The position numbers were made by a program, and so were the translations under genes. Shown here one piece after another: positions 47,306-59,845 of a DNA stretch of 64,000 bases (position 1 is the first letter of the stretch; every line of letters begins with the position of its first letter). This stretch comes from Rattus norvegicus (Eukaryota > Chordata > Mammalia > Rodentia > Muridae): the NCBI RefSeq assembly GCF_036323735.1, contig NC_086020.1, positions 129,700,210-129,764,209 on the forward strand, in the 5' to 3' direction. The notes beneath the pieces were generated by a model that was given only the letters and a program-made list of their open reading frames with translations, had not been told where the DNA came from and made no database searches.

Positions 47306-48886
47306 AATACTGAGTGACTTTCTGAGAACCCATATGATAATCTATGAAAATGCTTTCATGGGAGGAATCTGATACTTTTACTTAAGTTTAAATATCTTTC
47401 TATGAAAAAGAAAAATAAAATGATAAACAACGTCTGGTAGATTCAAAACTATATTCCAGTAGATGTTATTCATTTTGAATGGTTACTCAGAACAAGAAAA
47501 ATATGAATTGAAAGCAATTATAAAAAAAAATCTATTTCTCAGTACAGCTGATGAAACATTTGTTTATTGGGTTTTGAACAGAATGTCAGGACTGGGAAAA
47601 TGTCTCAGTACTTCTCAAATGAAGATTTTACTTTTTATTTAGTGGGTCACTTACTTTCTTTCAACGTAAATGCTATTTTTGACAATGGAATTCTACCTTT
47701 CCTGGGTATAGTAGTTGACCCCTGCAAAACTCTGTATCTCACAGACTCACCCACAGTTCTTACATGGATTCCTTTAAAGTACAGTTTAATCAAATCCTTA
47801 ATGCATTATCTGAAAAGTTACTCCTTATGAATCTATCAATTATTACAAGAAGGTATATTAATTTTCCCAATGCTGTGCTAATTAGTCTATATCAGATTTA
47901 CTGAAGTGCCCTATGGCCAATCTTCCCTGACTCCATCAAACCTTATACCTCACTCTCTTGCTTTTTCTGTTTCACTAAATGAGTTTCTCTCTTAATATAA
48001 TATGCTTCAATTGATTATAATATTAGTTCATTTTATTGAGTTTAACTCCCAAATAAAATGCTTTGGAAAATGAGACTTTTTTTACATTATTTTTCTTCCC
48101 ATTTGTGTGTTTATTCTACTTATGCAAACCATGATGATGATATATCTACCAGGCATTTAAGAAATAGTTGTTGAATTAATGATTGCTTTACAAGAATTAA
48201 TTTCAGATGTCTGAGGCAATGATATCTATTAAGAATTTAGTACAAGGACTCTGCTGTCAGGATACATATGTACTTATCACCAACTGTGTTATGTTATGGT
48301 ACATGCATAGAGATCTGAACCACATAAACAAGATCCTTAAATCAAGAGAACAAAAATAAGTACAGACTCATTTTCATGTTTCTGGAATGATTAGTTACAT
48401 TCTTGTCACAACTGCTTTAAAATCTGATATAAAGAATGAAACATATGTCTTCATTTTACTTAATTAACTTATAAACTAACCATAGAATGGAAGTCTTTAA
48501 TAAAATCATGCATCTACAAAAATTACGATGCTTTCAGAAATCTGAATTTTCCAGAAATCACAGTGTCAAACATTGTAGAAACATTTACTTCTATTCATTG
48601 TTTAAGATGTCTGAAAACAATTGCTATTTAAGCTCTGTGAGGACTTAAATTTAAATCCCAGGTATGAAATTGCTTTAAAATTAAGATAAGCCCCAGGGAT
48701 GGGTTTTACATTCCAATCTTTTAAACAAGTTTTATGTGTTTGGTGAGCAATTTCTCATGTTCATTCCAATGAAAAATAATGTCAGTGTGATCAAAGCCAG
48801 AATTCCAATCCCTAAAATACCCCTAGAGATGGCATCAATATAAAAGCCATTTCATCTGGATAGGTTTTGAATTTTCATTATATCTC

Positions 48887-48888
<2 letters not shown>

Positions 48889-48931
<43 letters not shown>

Positions 48932-48945
48932 ATGCGTTTGTGTGT
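48889..48945. repeat. (TG)n microsatellite
   Basis: About 21 TG units, then CATGCGTTTGTGTG. Confidence 0.97.
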
Positions 48946-49382
48946 TTTTTGATGGTAAATAATATAGACATCATTAGAGACTAAGGCACATTAATGTTCT
49001 GTGTCATATTGCATTTGTGTTGCTGCCATTTTAAAGAAAAATGTGATTTTTGAATCAATTTTACCTTTATCAATCTAACCGTATGAAATATGACATCTAT
49101 TTTATTATTCTCAATTTATTTTCAGTGACTGATGTACAGTAACCCCCGAGTATTGTGTATTAATAATAAGTTCGTAATTATGTTAAATCACTGATAAAAT
49201 CACTGAGTCACATAGCGTTGCTTACGAAGAACACACACACAAAAACTTGTGTATGAAAACCTCACCAAGTCTTGTCTTTTTGGATGAGCGTTCTAGTCCA
49301 CGGTGTCTGCTCTTCTCCGGTTATTAGGAGAGCTGGTACTGTGGCTTTCTGAAACATCTCCTGAAGTCCTGTTCCTTTTCTT

Positions 49383-49417
49383 CTGTTTGTTTGTTTGTTT
49401 GTTTGTTTGTTTGTTTC
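49383..49417. repeat. (GTTT)n microsatellite
   Basis: About eight perfect tetranucleotide units. Confidence 0.97.
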
Positions 49418-50483
49418 TCCTATTCCAGGTTGTTGGTCTTCGGTTTATCTTATTTTAGTTTTAAAAGTTTACTCTTAAGAGCCTGTTTGTTTTCAAATTA
49501 GAGACAGAAAATCTGTGGATTGAGATAGAAGGGGAGGTGAACAAGACTTTGGAGGTGTTGGGGAAGAGGAAATTGTTATCAGAATATATTCCATGGGATT
49601 AAAAATATTCTATTTTCAATATAAGAATATAGAAAAAGGAAATGGAGATACAGCCAGGACAGAAACAATATTTCAAGTTATTGATACAAGACAGGACTCA
49701 CCCTATTTGTTAGTGGTAACTCCTAGTAGATACTATTTAGGAATTAATTTTGTGACTAAATATAATTGGGTTTGTGTTAAGCTAAATACAAACTTTAAAA
49801 GTTTTGTTATTTATAAATTTTGGTAAATATTTTTAAATATTTTTGAAAGATTGTTTTTAACTTTTTATTTCTATAAACACCAGAAGAATGAAAAATGTAA
49901 TGCAAAGCAATAATGGCAACTTCTTGGGTTTGTTTCTTTGAACAGGCAAAAAGCACAACAAAAAAAATAAAAATATGGTCGAAGAGACTCAGACATAATT
50001 GCTTTAGCTTGTACTTAATAATTAATATTTATAAATTCTAATATCATTTAAAATATTGAACCATGTGTATGAGATAAACTACGACATATGCCATATATAT
50101 GGCATGGGATGAAAGAAGTTCAAACCTTCCATAAAAGATAAAGCCATATTAAAAAAAAGCTCAAAACTGCCAGGCATTATGACCTTCCCCCAACTAGTTT
50201 GGCATGAGCATTGGTATTATCCTTGCATAGCTCACATTTAAGCAATCATTCTGATTAAACTTTATGAATATAGCTTCTGAAGTTTCTATCAGTCATGATC
50301 TCACAGAAAATTCCCTATCCTTTAGATCTTTTAATATTTTTGGCCCTTCTTTCACAAAGTTCAGAAAACCTTAGAAATAGCATCATTTTGTAGATGTATC
50401 CACAGGAAATGAGTGTCAGAACTTTGCATTTGGATATATTGTAGGGTGTTCTGCTTGTCTTTGCTTTGTATTTACTGTTTCTC

Positions 50484-50518
50484 TTCCTTCCTTCCTTCCT
50501 TCCTTCCTTCCTTCCTTC
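50484..50518. repeat. (TTCC)n microsatellite
   Basis: About eight perfect tetranucleotide units, directly before T-rich sequence and the next L1 tail. Confidence 0.97.
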
Positions 50519-50540
50519 TTTTCATTCTCTCCATTTTTTT

Positions 50541-52110
50541 TTGTTTTTTTTCCTAATCTTTATTAAATTGGGTATTTTTTTATTTACATTTTAAATGTTA
50601 TTCCCTTTCCCGGTTTCCAGGCAAACATCCCACTAACCCCTCCCCATCCCCTTCTATATGGGTATTCCCCTCTCCATCTGCCCTCCATTACTGCCCTGCC
50701 CACAAGAAACCCGTTCACTGGGGATTCACCCTTGGCAGGACCAAAGACTTCCCCTTCCACTAGTGTCCTTACTAGCCTATTAATTGCTACCTATGCAGTT
50801 GGAGCCCAGGTCAGTCCAAGTATAGTCTTTGGGTACTGGCTTAGTCCCTGGAAGCTCTGGTTGGTTGGCACTGTTGTTCATATGGAGTCTCAAGCACCTT
50901 AAGCTCTTCAAGTTCTTTCTCTGATTCCTTCAATGGGGGTCCCGTTCTCAGTTCAGTGATTTGCGGCTGGTATTGGCCAATGTATTTGCTGTATTCTGGC
51001 TGTGTCTTTCAGGAGAGATCTACATCCGGTTCCTGTGGGCCTGCACTTCTTTGCTTCATCCATCTTATCTAGTTTGGTGAATGTATATGTATGGGCCACA
51101 TGTGGGGCAGACTCTGAATGGGCGTTCCTTCAGCCTCTGTTCTAAATTTTGCTTCCCTATCTCCTCCTAAGGGTATTCTTGTTCTCCTTTTAAAGAAGGA
51201 TTGAAGCATTCGCATTTTGTTCATCCTATTTGAGTTTCATGTGTTCCGTGCATCAATGGTAATTCAAGCATTTGGACTAGTATTCACTTATCAATGAGTG
51301 CAAACCATGTGTGTTTGTCTGTGATTGGGTTACCTCACTCAGGATGATATTTTCCGGTTCCATCCATTTGCCTATAAATTTAATGAAGACATTGTTTTTG
51401 ATAGCTGAGTAGTACTCCGTTGTGTAGATGTACCACATGTTTTGAATTCATTCCTCTGTTGAAGGCATCTGGGTTCTTTCCAGCTTCTTATAAATAAGAC
51501 TACTATGAACATAGTGGAGCACATGTCTTTTTTATATGTTGGGGCATCTTTTGGCTATATGCCCCAGCATATAACAAAGGACCCATAGCTGGGTCCTCAG
51601 GTAGTTAATGTCCAATTTTCTGAGGAACCTTCAGACTGATTTCCAGAGTGGTTGTACTTGTTTGCAATTCCACCAACAGTGGAGGAGTGTTTCTTTTTCT
51701 TCAATAATGCCATGCCAGCATCTGCTGTCACCTGAGTTTTTTATCTTAGCCATTCTCACTGGTGTAAGGTGGAATCTCAGGGTTGTTTTGATTTGCATTT
51801 CCCTGATGACTAAGGGTGTTGAACATTTCTTTAGGTGCTTTTTGGCCATTCGATAATCCTCAGCTGAGAATGTTTTGTTTAGCTCTGTACCCCATTTTTA
51901 ATAGGGTTGTTTGGCTCTCTGGTGTCTAACTTCTTGAGTTCTTTGTATATTTTGGATATTAACCCTCTATTGGAAGTAAGATTGGTAAAGATCTTTTCCC
52001 AATCTGTTTGTTGCCGTTTTGTCCTAAAGACAGTGTCTTTTGCCTTACAGAAGCTTTGCAGTTTTATGAGGTCCTGTTTGTCGATTCTTGATTTTAGAGC
52101 ATAAGCCATT
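50541..52110 (-). mobile_element. 5'-truncated L1 (3' UTR plus ORF2 C-terminus)
   Basis: T-rich tail at 50538-50551, 3' UTR to about 51285, then ORF2 to an abrupt end at 52109 (GAGCATAAGCCATT, then unrelated sequence). Slightly more diverged than the copy at 29140. No TSD found. Confidence 0.92.
51290..52109 (-). pseudogene. L1 ORF2 C-terminal fragment, frameshifted
   Basis: The frame 52109-51879 reads MAYALKSRIDKQDLIKLQSF; the frame 51849-51631 reads AKKHLKKCSTPLVIREMQIK and the Cys-rich end. The joint near 51870-51895 has a small indel. The last third is disrupted by a duplicated ATATAACAAAGGACCC-type insertion near 51565-51595 and a deletion near 51490. No RT domain. Confidence 0.85.
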
Positions 52111-52584
52111 AAGCCTGCATGATTTGAATATGTAAATTATCAGGAAATAGATTAATATACATCTGAGGAACATCCTCTGTAATATCTTCTTTTTTCAGAA
52201 TTATAAAATATTGATATATTTAGAAAATAATATAAATGATATTTACCCTATTCTTTTGTATCTTGGTAAATTTGTTGTGTACATTAAACATCCCTAATGT
52301 ATGTTGCTGTCTTTATTAATTTTCTTTAATAGATATATCAGCTATTTTATATATTCTAGTTTGATTTTAGAATGAGAAGAAAATCTTAACTGTCTTGTGG
52401 AATATCTTATTGAAGTCTATAATTCACTTTTCTGGATGTGAAATTATTCTCTACTGTAAATTAGTTGCATGATATTTAATAACTGAGTTGAATTCTGCCT
52501 ATTTTTCTTATGTGTAAAATGTGAATAATAAAAATAATGACATATTTGGTAATAATGCCATGCACAGAAAAATCCAATAGTAAT
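52111..52584. other. AT-rich DNA, no gene seen
   Basis: Nothing recognised. Confidence 0.55.
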
Positions 52585-52625
52585 AATAGTAAATAATAAT
52601 AATAATAACAATAATAATAATAATG
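52585..52625. repeat. (AAT)n microsatellite
   Basis: AAT units with one AAC interruption. Confidence 0.95.
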
Positions 52626-52867
52626 AAATACAATGAATAGACCTCCCAATGGTTGATAAGGTTGATAAGTGGCATATTCTAGGTTAACATTAAAAATAAT
52701 TCGTTCATGTAATTTAATGCATATTATTCTCCAATTTGTAAAGTTAATATTTTTGTCATGACTTTTTCTAAATATGAAGATTTTAGTTAAGAAGTAACTA
52801 ATGCATGTAATAAGGACACCACTCTGCATGCTTCATAGAGGATAAATCCTTTCTTTTTTTTCTTTTT

Positions 52868-53046
52868 AAGATTTATTTCTTATTATTTTATGTTTATGAG
52901 TACACGGTACCTATACTTAGACACACCTGAAGAGGGCTTCAGATCATATTACAAATGGTTGTCATCCACCATGTGGTTGCTAGAAATTGAGCTCAGGACT
53001 GGAAGAGAAGCCGGTGCTCTTAACTACTGAGCCATCTCTCCAGTCC
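52868..53046 (-). mobile_element. B2/B3-type SINE, antisense
   Basis: Plus-strand view ends in CTACTGAGCCATCTCTCCAGTCC and contains CCTGAAGAGGGCTTCAGATC. A/T-rich tail at 52845-52885. More diverged than the copy at 45484. Confidence 0.88.
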
Positions 53047-53332
53047 ACGTTATTTTTCTTAGTGTTAATGATAAACACCATAACTTTCTTTACTGTATTC
53101 AATGGAGCTAATACAAAAATAAATAATCATCAAATTGGCCACAGATCTATAATATGTGATTTAAATTTTTACACATTTATAAAGTGTACATCAGATCTAA
53201 GTAAGAAAAAGATAATATCATATCACAGACAGTAATGTGAAATCTTATCTAGTAGTAAATTCTTTGATCTACATACATGACTGGCATGAAAAGTTATACC
53301 TACTGAGTTAATATTGCCATGAATGAAGGGAA

Positions 53333-53850
53333 ATGCAAATCAAAACAACCCTGAGATTTCACCTCATACCAGTGAGAATGGCTAAGATCAAAATCTCAGG
53401 TGACAGCAAATGCTGGCGAGAATGTGGAGAAAGAGGAACACTCCTCCATTGTTGGTTGGATTGCAGAATGGTACAACCATTCTGGAAATCAGTCCGGAGG
53501 TTCCTCAGAAAATTGGACATTGAACTACCTGAGGACCCAGCTTTACCATTCTTGGGCATATACCCAAAAGATGCCCCAATATATAACAAAGACACATGCT
53601 CCACTATGTTCATAGTAGCCTTATTTATAATAGCCAGAAGCTGGAAAGAACCCAGATGCCATTCAACAGAGGAATGGATACAGAAAAAGTGGTACATCTA
53701 CACAATGGAATATTACTCAGCTATCAAAAACGATACTTTAGAAGATTCATAGGCAAATGGATGGAACTGGAAAATATCATCCTGAGTGAGGTAACCCAGT
53801 CACAGAAAAACACACATGGTATGAGCTCATTGATAAGTGGCTATTAGCCC
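53333..53850 (+). pseudogene. L1 ORF2 C-terminal fragment
   Basis: Reads MQIKTTLRFHLIPVRMAKIK, then the Cys-rich segment with CWREC and HCWLDC (one W to L change in the usual HCWWDC), through EYYSAIKND. A small deletion near 53731 shifts the frame, and the normal end SLISGY is reached in another frame at 53847. Only about 170 residues of ORF2 are represented, so there is no enzymatic domain. Confidence 0.88.
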
Positions 53851-54419
53851 AAATGCTTGAATTACCCTAGATGCACAGAACACAAGAAGCTCAAGAAGGA
53901 TGAACAAAATGCGAATGCTTCACTCTTTCTTTAAAAGGGGAACAAGAATACCCTTGGGAGGCAATAAGGAGGCCAAGTTTAGAACAGAGGCAGAAGGAAC
54001 ACCCATTCAGAACCTGCCCCACGTGTGGATCATACATACACAGCCACCCAATTAGATAAGATGGATGAAGCAAAGAAGTTCAGGCCAACAGGAACCGGAT
54101 GTAGATCTCTCCTCAGAGACACACCCAGAGTACAGCAAATACATAGACGAATGCCAGCAGCAAACCACTGAACTGAGAACGGGACCCCCGTTGAAGGAAT
54201 CTTAGAAAGGACTGAAAGAGCTTGAAGGGGATTGAGACCCCATATGAACAGCCATGCCAACCAACCAGAGCTTCCAGGGACTAAGCCACAACTCAAAGAT
54301 TATACATGGACTGACCCTGAGCTCCAACCTCATAGATAGCAATGAATAGCCTAGTAAGAGCACCAGTGGAAGGAGAAGCCCTTGGTCCTACCAAGACTCA
54401 ACTCCCAGCGAACTTGATT

Positions 54420-54505
54420 GTTGGGGGGGAGGGTGGTAATGGGAGGAGGATGGGGAGGGGGGCACCCATACAGAAGGGGAGGGGGAGGGGAGGGGATGTT
54501 GGTCC
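54420..54505 (+). promoter_or_regulatory. G-rich tract of L1 3' UTR (G-quadruplex candidate)
   Basis: Repeated G-runs (GGGGGGGAGGG, GGGGAGGGGGG, GGGGAGGGGGAGGGGAGGGG) on the sense strand. Such polypurine tracts are known in mammalian L1 3' UTRs and can form G-quadruplexes. The same tract appears as C-runs near 6915-7005, 8362-8425, 29222-29300 and 50625-50700. Confidence 0.75.
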
Positions 54506-54603
54506 GGAAACCGGGAAGGGGAATAACAATTGAAATGTAAATAGAAATACTCAAGTTAATAAAGATGGAAAAAAATCCCCCCAAAAAAACAATGCCATGA
54601 ATG

Positions 54604-55151
54604 TCATGGCAATAACCAAAGACTTTCTGTTTTTATCTATGCTGTAGTTCATTTCATGAACCTTATACCCAAACATTGGCAGGACTAAGAACATATGACT
54701 AAAGACTTCATGGCTCTGAGAAAGAACTTGATATGATCATGCTGTTAAATGGAACTGTTTTTTAACTAACTAATATTTTATCATACTACCCATGGACCAA
54801 ATAATCTCTCATTGTTCAACTAAGAATCTTCAAACTACAATAAAGTATGATTAACCCAGTGACTCACAACTGTGTGAGACGTAGATAATAAGAGGCTGCA
54901 TGAAGCTCAGCCCTAAGAAGATTTACAGATATACCGTAAGTCTATTATTCAGACCCAGAAATCATTGGAAAGAATGGTAGAAAGAGCACAGGAACCTGAG
55001 ACAGCTACAAGAGGTTAGGATAGCTGCTCAGCATGTGAAATTTGCAAAATCTCAAGCCAGAGAAAGTTCCAGCAGAGATAAGGTATAAGCAAAATTCTAC
55101 CTTGGAACTATTGTCAATTGTACCTATCACGGATAAAAGCCATATAAAGAG
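54604..55151. other. No gene; unclassified sequence
   Basis: Ordinary composition with no signature I can name. It could be an old repeat. Confidence 0.4.
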
Positions 55152-57136
55152 GAATATGAAAAAAAGGCCTGGAAAGATCAGAACTCAAGGTCCATCCCTA
55201 AACATAGTAAAAGCAATATACAGTAAACTAGTAGCCAACATCAAACTAAATGGAGAGAAACTTGAAGCAATCCCACTAAACTCAGGGACTAGACAAGGCT
55301 GCCCACTCTCTCCCTTCTTATTCAATATAGGACTCGAAGGCATAGCCAGAGCAATCACAAAACAAAAGGAGTTCAAAGTGAAATAGATTGGAAAGAGAAG
55401 TCAAAATATCACTATTTGCAGAAGATATAATAGTATAATTAAATGACTCTAAAAGTTCCACCAAAGAACTACTAAATTTGATAAACAACCTCAGTTAAAT
55501 GGCTGTGTAGAAAATTAACTCAAACAAATCAGTAGACATTCCTCTATTCAAAGGATAAAAAGGCTGAGAAATAAATTAGGGAAAGATACCTTTCACAATA
55601 GTCCCAAATAACATAAATTACCTCGGTGTGACTCTAACCAAGCAACTGAAAGATCTCTATGACAAGAAAATCAAGTCTCTGAAGAAAGAAATTGAAGAAG
55701 ATCTCAAAAGACAAAAAGATCTCCCATGCTCATGGATTGGCAGTACTAATATAGTAAAAATGGGCCTTTTCCAAAAAGCAATCTACAAATTCAGTGCCAT
55801 CAAATTCAAATTCAATTCTTCATAGAGTTAGAAAGATCAATTTGCAAGTTCATTTGGAATAACAAAACACGGGATAGCAAATACTATACTCAACAATACA
55901 AGAAATTCTGGGGAATCAACATCCCTGACCTCAAGCAGTATAACAGAGCAATAGTGAAAAAAACTGCATGGTATTTGTATAGAGACAGGCAGGTAGATCA
56001 ATGGAATAGAATTGAAGAGCCAGAAATGAAGTGATAAACCTATGGTCACTTGAAATTTGACAAGGAAGCTAAGATCAATCAATGGAAAAAAATAGCATTT
56101 TCAACAAATTGTGCTAGTTCAGCTAGAGGTCAGCATGTAGAAGAATGCAAAACCATTCATTCTTATCACCCTGTACAAAGCTAAGTCCAAGTGGATCAAG
56201 GACGTCCATATCAAACCAGATACATTCAAACTAATAGAAGTAAAAGTGGGGAAGAATCTCGATCACATGAGTAATAGAAAAAAAATTACTGAACAAAACA
56301 CCAATGGTTTATGCTCTAAGATCTATATTTGACAAATGGGACCTCATAAAATTGCAAATCTTCTGTAAGGCAAAGGACACTGTCATTAGGGAAAAAAAAA
56401 AAACCTTAACCAAGAGGTGGGGAAAAGATCTTTACCAATCTGCATCTGATAGAGGGCTAATATCCAAAATCTACAAAGAATTCAAGAAGTTAGACTCCAG
56501 AGAGCCAAATAACCCTATTAAAAATGAGGTAGAGAACTAAACAAAGAATTCTCAGCTGAGAAATATCTAGTGACTGAGAAGCACCTAAAGAAATGTTCAA
56601 CATCCTTAGTCATCAGGGAAATGCTCTTCAAAGCAACCCTGAGATTCCACCTCACACCAGTCAGGATGCCTAAGATCAAAAACTCAGGAAACAACAGATG
56701 CTGGGGAGGATGTGGAGAAAGAGGAACATTCCTCCATTGTTGGTGGGATTGCAGACTGGTACATCACTCTGGAAATCAGGCAGGAGGTTCCTCAGAAAAC
56801 TGACATTGCAGTACCTGAGGACTCAGCTATAGCTCTCCTGGGTGTATGCCCAAATCATGCTCCAACATATAACAAGGACACATGTTCGACCATGTTCATA
56901 GCAATATTATTTGCAATAGCTAGAAGCTGGAAAGAACCCAGATGCCCTTCAACAGAGGAATGGATACAGAAAATGTGGTACATCTACACAGTGGAATATT
57001 ACTCAGTTATCAAAAACAATGACTTCATGAAATTCATAGGCAAATGGATGGAACTAGAAAATACCATCCTGAGTGAGGTAACCCAGTCACAGAAAAACAC
57101 ATATGGTGGGCACTCAATGATAAGTGGATATTAGCC
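55152..57136 (+). pseudogene. L1 ORF2 (RT domain to C-terminus), decayed
   Basis: The frame to 55386 shows RT motifs NIVKAIYSKLVANIKLNGEK and SGTRQGCPLSPFLFN, then stops. The catalytic box at 55415-55426 reads F-A-E-D, so the first catalytic aspartate is changed to glutamate, and a stop follows within four codons. Later frames carry VTLTKQLKDLYDKKIKSL-type sequence, the Cys-rich segment (GGCGERGTFLHCWWDC) and the end SMISGY at 57134. At least four frame changes. No activity possible. Confidence 0.9.
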
Positions 57137-57835
57137 CCCAAAGTGGAATTACCCAAGATACAATCTACAGACCACAGGAAACTCAAGAAGTTGGAAGAAC
57201 AAAATATGGATGCTTCATTCCTTCTTAAAAGGGGGAACAAAAATATTCATAGAAGGGAATATTGTAGGCAAATTTTCGAGCAGAGTCTGAAGGAACAGCC
57301 ATTTAGAGTCTGCCCCACATGGGTATTCATGGTTATTCAACATATATACCAAAACTAGATAAGATTGATGAAGTTAAGAAGTGCATGCTGACAGGAGCTG
57401 GATATAGATGTCTCCTGAGAGGCACGGTCAGAGGCGAAAGTAACAGCACATTGAACTGAGACTGGAATCCCTGTTGGAGGAATTAGAGAACAGGTTGAAA
57501 GAGCTGAAGGCGCTTGCTCCCACAGAAGAACAGCAATACCAACCAGCCAGAGCTCCCAGGGACTAAACCACTACCCAAAGTGTATACATGGACTGACCCA
57601 TGACACCAGCATATGTAGCAGAGGGTGGCCTTGTTGAGCACCAATGGAAGGAGAATCCCTTGGTCCTGTCAAGGCCGGACCCTCCAGTGTAGGGGAATGT
57701 CTGGGTGGCGGGTATGGGTAGTGGAGGGAAACACCCTTATAGAAGAAGGGAAGCGGGATGGAATGGGCATATGTCCAGGAAACCAGGAAAGAGAATAGCA
57801 TTTTAAAAGTAAATAAAAAAGAAATCCAATAAAAG
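55152..57835 (+). mobile_element. 5'-truncated L1 carrying RT region to 3' end
   Basis: L1 identity begins near ATGAAAAAAAGGCCTGGAAA (ORF2 residue about 615), runs through ORF2 to about 57136 and the 3' UTR to an A-rich end at about 57835. Many small indels and stops; intermediate age. No TSD identified. Confidence 0.92.
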
Positions 57836-58169
57836 AAAACAAAACAGAAAACAAATTTGTGGTTATGGAAAGGGAATATATTGAGCAATAGTTTGACCCA
57901 CTTATATGGTTGACCCGAACACAATCTATGAAATTCTCAAATAACTAATTTTTAAATGCATTACAACAAATGTCGCAGAAAAAGTTGGGATGAGGTGAGG
58001 GTATAGGAAATAAACTGACTGAATACTTTGCACTCAAACAAAATAGTAAAACATATCACATTAGAGAAGTGAAAATGTAAAATATACAAAGATTCATTAC
58101 TTGAGTATTACACTGTGGACTGAATAGAAAATTAATAACAGAAATAAGTATTTAATTTTTTAAAATAAT
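57836..58169. other. AT-rich spacer, no gene
   Basis: Nothing recognised. Confidence 0.5.
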
Positions 58170-59845
58170 TTAAAATTATATTTACACTCCAGATTTTATT
58201 TCTTTTCTCTTCTACCCTCTCACTGTTCCATATCCCATACCTCCTTCCCTACCCAGCAACCCTCCCCCCAACCCCATCTCCATAAGGATGACCCCAGGTC
58301 CCACCACACCAGACATCTAAACTTCCTGGGACTTCCAATCTTTTGAGAGTTAGGTGCATCCTCTCTGGCTGAACCCAGACCCTGGAGTCTTCTGTATAGG
58401 TTTGGAACCTCAACTCAGTTGGTGTATGCTGCCTGGTTGTGGATCCAGTGTCTGAGATATCTCAGGGGTCCAGGTTAATAGAGACTGCTAGTCCTCCTAT
58501 AGGGTTTCCCTGTCCCTTACCATCAACTTCCTCCAACATTGTCCTAAATCAACAGAGGGGTCAGCAGCTTCTGTTCATTGGTTGGGTACACATATCTGCA
58601 TCTGACTCTTTTAGCTGTTTGTTCGGTCTTTTGAAGGGCATAGATGATAGGTCTCCTTTTGTGAATGCCCCATAGCCTCAATAACGGTGTTATTGTGTGG
58701 GGCCTACCATTGAGCTGGATCCCACTTTGGGCCTGTTGCTGGACCTTCTTTTCCTCAGGCTTCTCTCCATTTCCATTCCTGCATTTCTTCCATACAGAAA
58801 AAAATTATGGGTCAGAGTTTTGACTCTGGGAAAACCCATCCCTCACTTGATGCCCTGTCTTTCTGCTGGAGGTAGGCTCAACAAGGTCCCTCTCCCCACT
58901 GGAGGGCATCTCATCTATGCCCTCCACCCCTTTATCCTGAGAATCTCTCACTTCCAAAGTCTCTGGAACATTCTGGAACATCCTTCCAACCTCCTTCATT
59001 CCAAGATCTCTTGATACCATTTTTCTGCTGGCCCTCATGACTTCAGTCTTTCCCCCCTACCCAATACCAGATCATGTTCCCCTTTCTCCCCACCCCATCT
59101 CCTTTCCCTCCCCTGTCCCTTCTTCCTTCCCTCCTCACTTGTGGTTGCTTTCTTCTCCCTCCCAAGTGGAACTGAGGCATCCTCACTTGGGCCCTTCAGC
59201 TTGTTGATCTTTTTGAGTTCCGTGGACTATATCATGGGAATTCTGCACGTATTTTTTGGCTAATATCCACTAATATCCTAATATATTAGTCAGAACATAC
59301 CATGCAACTATGAGTTACCTCACTCAGGATAATATTTTCTAGTTCCATCCATTTGCCTGAAAAACTCAGTATGCCCTTGTTCTTAATAGCTAAGTAGTAT
59401 TTCATTGTGTAAATGAACCACACGTTCTGTATCCATTCTTCTGTCCTGGGACTTCAAGGTTGATTCCAGCTTCCGGCTATCACAAGGCTGCAATGAACAT
59501 AGGGGCCTGCATGCTCCTGTAGCATGGTGGGGCATCTTTTGGGTATATTCCCAAGAGTGGTATTTCTGAGTCTTTAGGTAGGTCTATTACCGATTTTCTG
59601 AGGAACCTCCAAATTGATTTCCAGATTGGTTGTACCAGTTTGCAATCCCACAAGAAACAGAGGAGTGTTCCTCTTTCTCCACATCCTTGCCAACATGTGT
59701 TGTGACTTGAGGTTTTGATCTTAGCCATTCTGACTGGTGTAAGGTGCAATCTCAGGGTTAATTTGAGTTGCATTTTTTCTGATCACTAAGGACTTTGAAC
59801 AATTTTTTAGGGGCTTCTCAACCATATGAGATTCCTCTGTTGTGA
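58170..59845 (-). mobile_element. Lx-type L1, 3' UTR plus ORF2 C-terminus
   Basis: Same 3' UTR type as 35515-37035 (TTTACACTCCAGATTTTATT), reaching ORF2 at about 59230. The frame 59773-59480 shows LRLHLTPVRMAKIK and CWQGCGERGTLLCFLWDCKL. Ends near 59845 within ORF2. Confidence 0.88.

Larger units (their letters stand above)
47306..50483. other. 3.2 kb of AT-rich DNA with microsatellites, no gene seen
   Basis: Besides the tandem repeats at 48889-48945 and 49383-49417, I see no repeat or coding signal. Confidence 0.55.
53326..54592 (+). mobile_element. 5'-truncated L1 with perfect 11-bp TSD
   Basis: Begins AAGGGAAATGCAAATCAAAA in ORF2, ends after GATGGAAAAAAATCCCCCC and a second A-run. TGCCATGAATG flanks it at 53315-53325 and 54593-54603. 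The 3' UTR carries the G-rich tract at 54420-54505. A clean target-primed insertion. Confidence 0.95.

Noticed and set aside
58439..59038. Frames on both strands as small genes
   Set aside because: They lie entirely in the Lx-type L1 3' UTR, which is noncoding; the equivalent frames are not kept in the copy at 35515.
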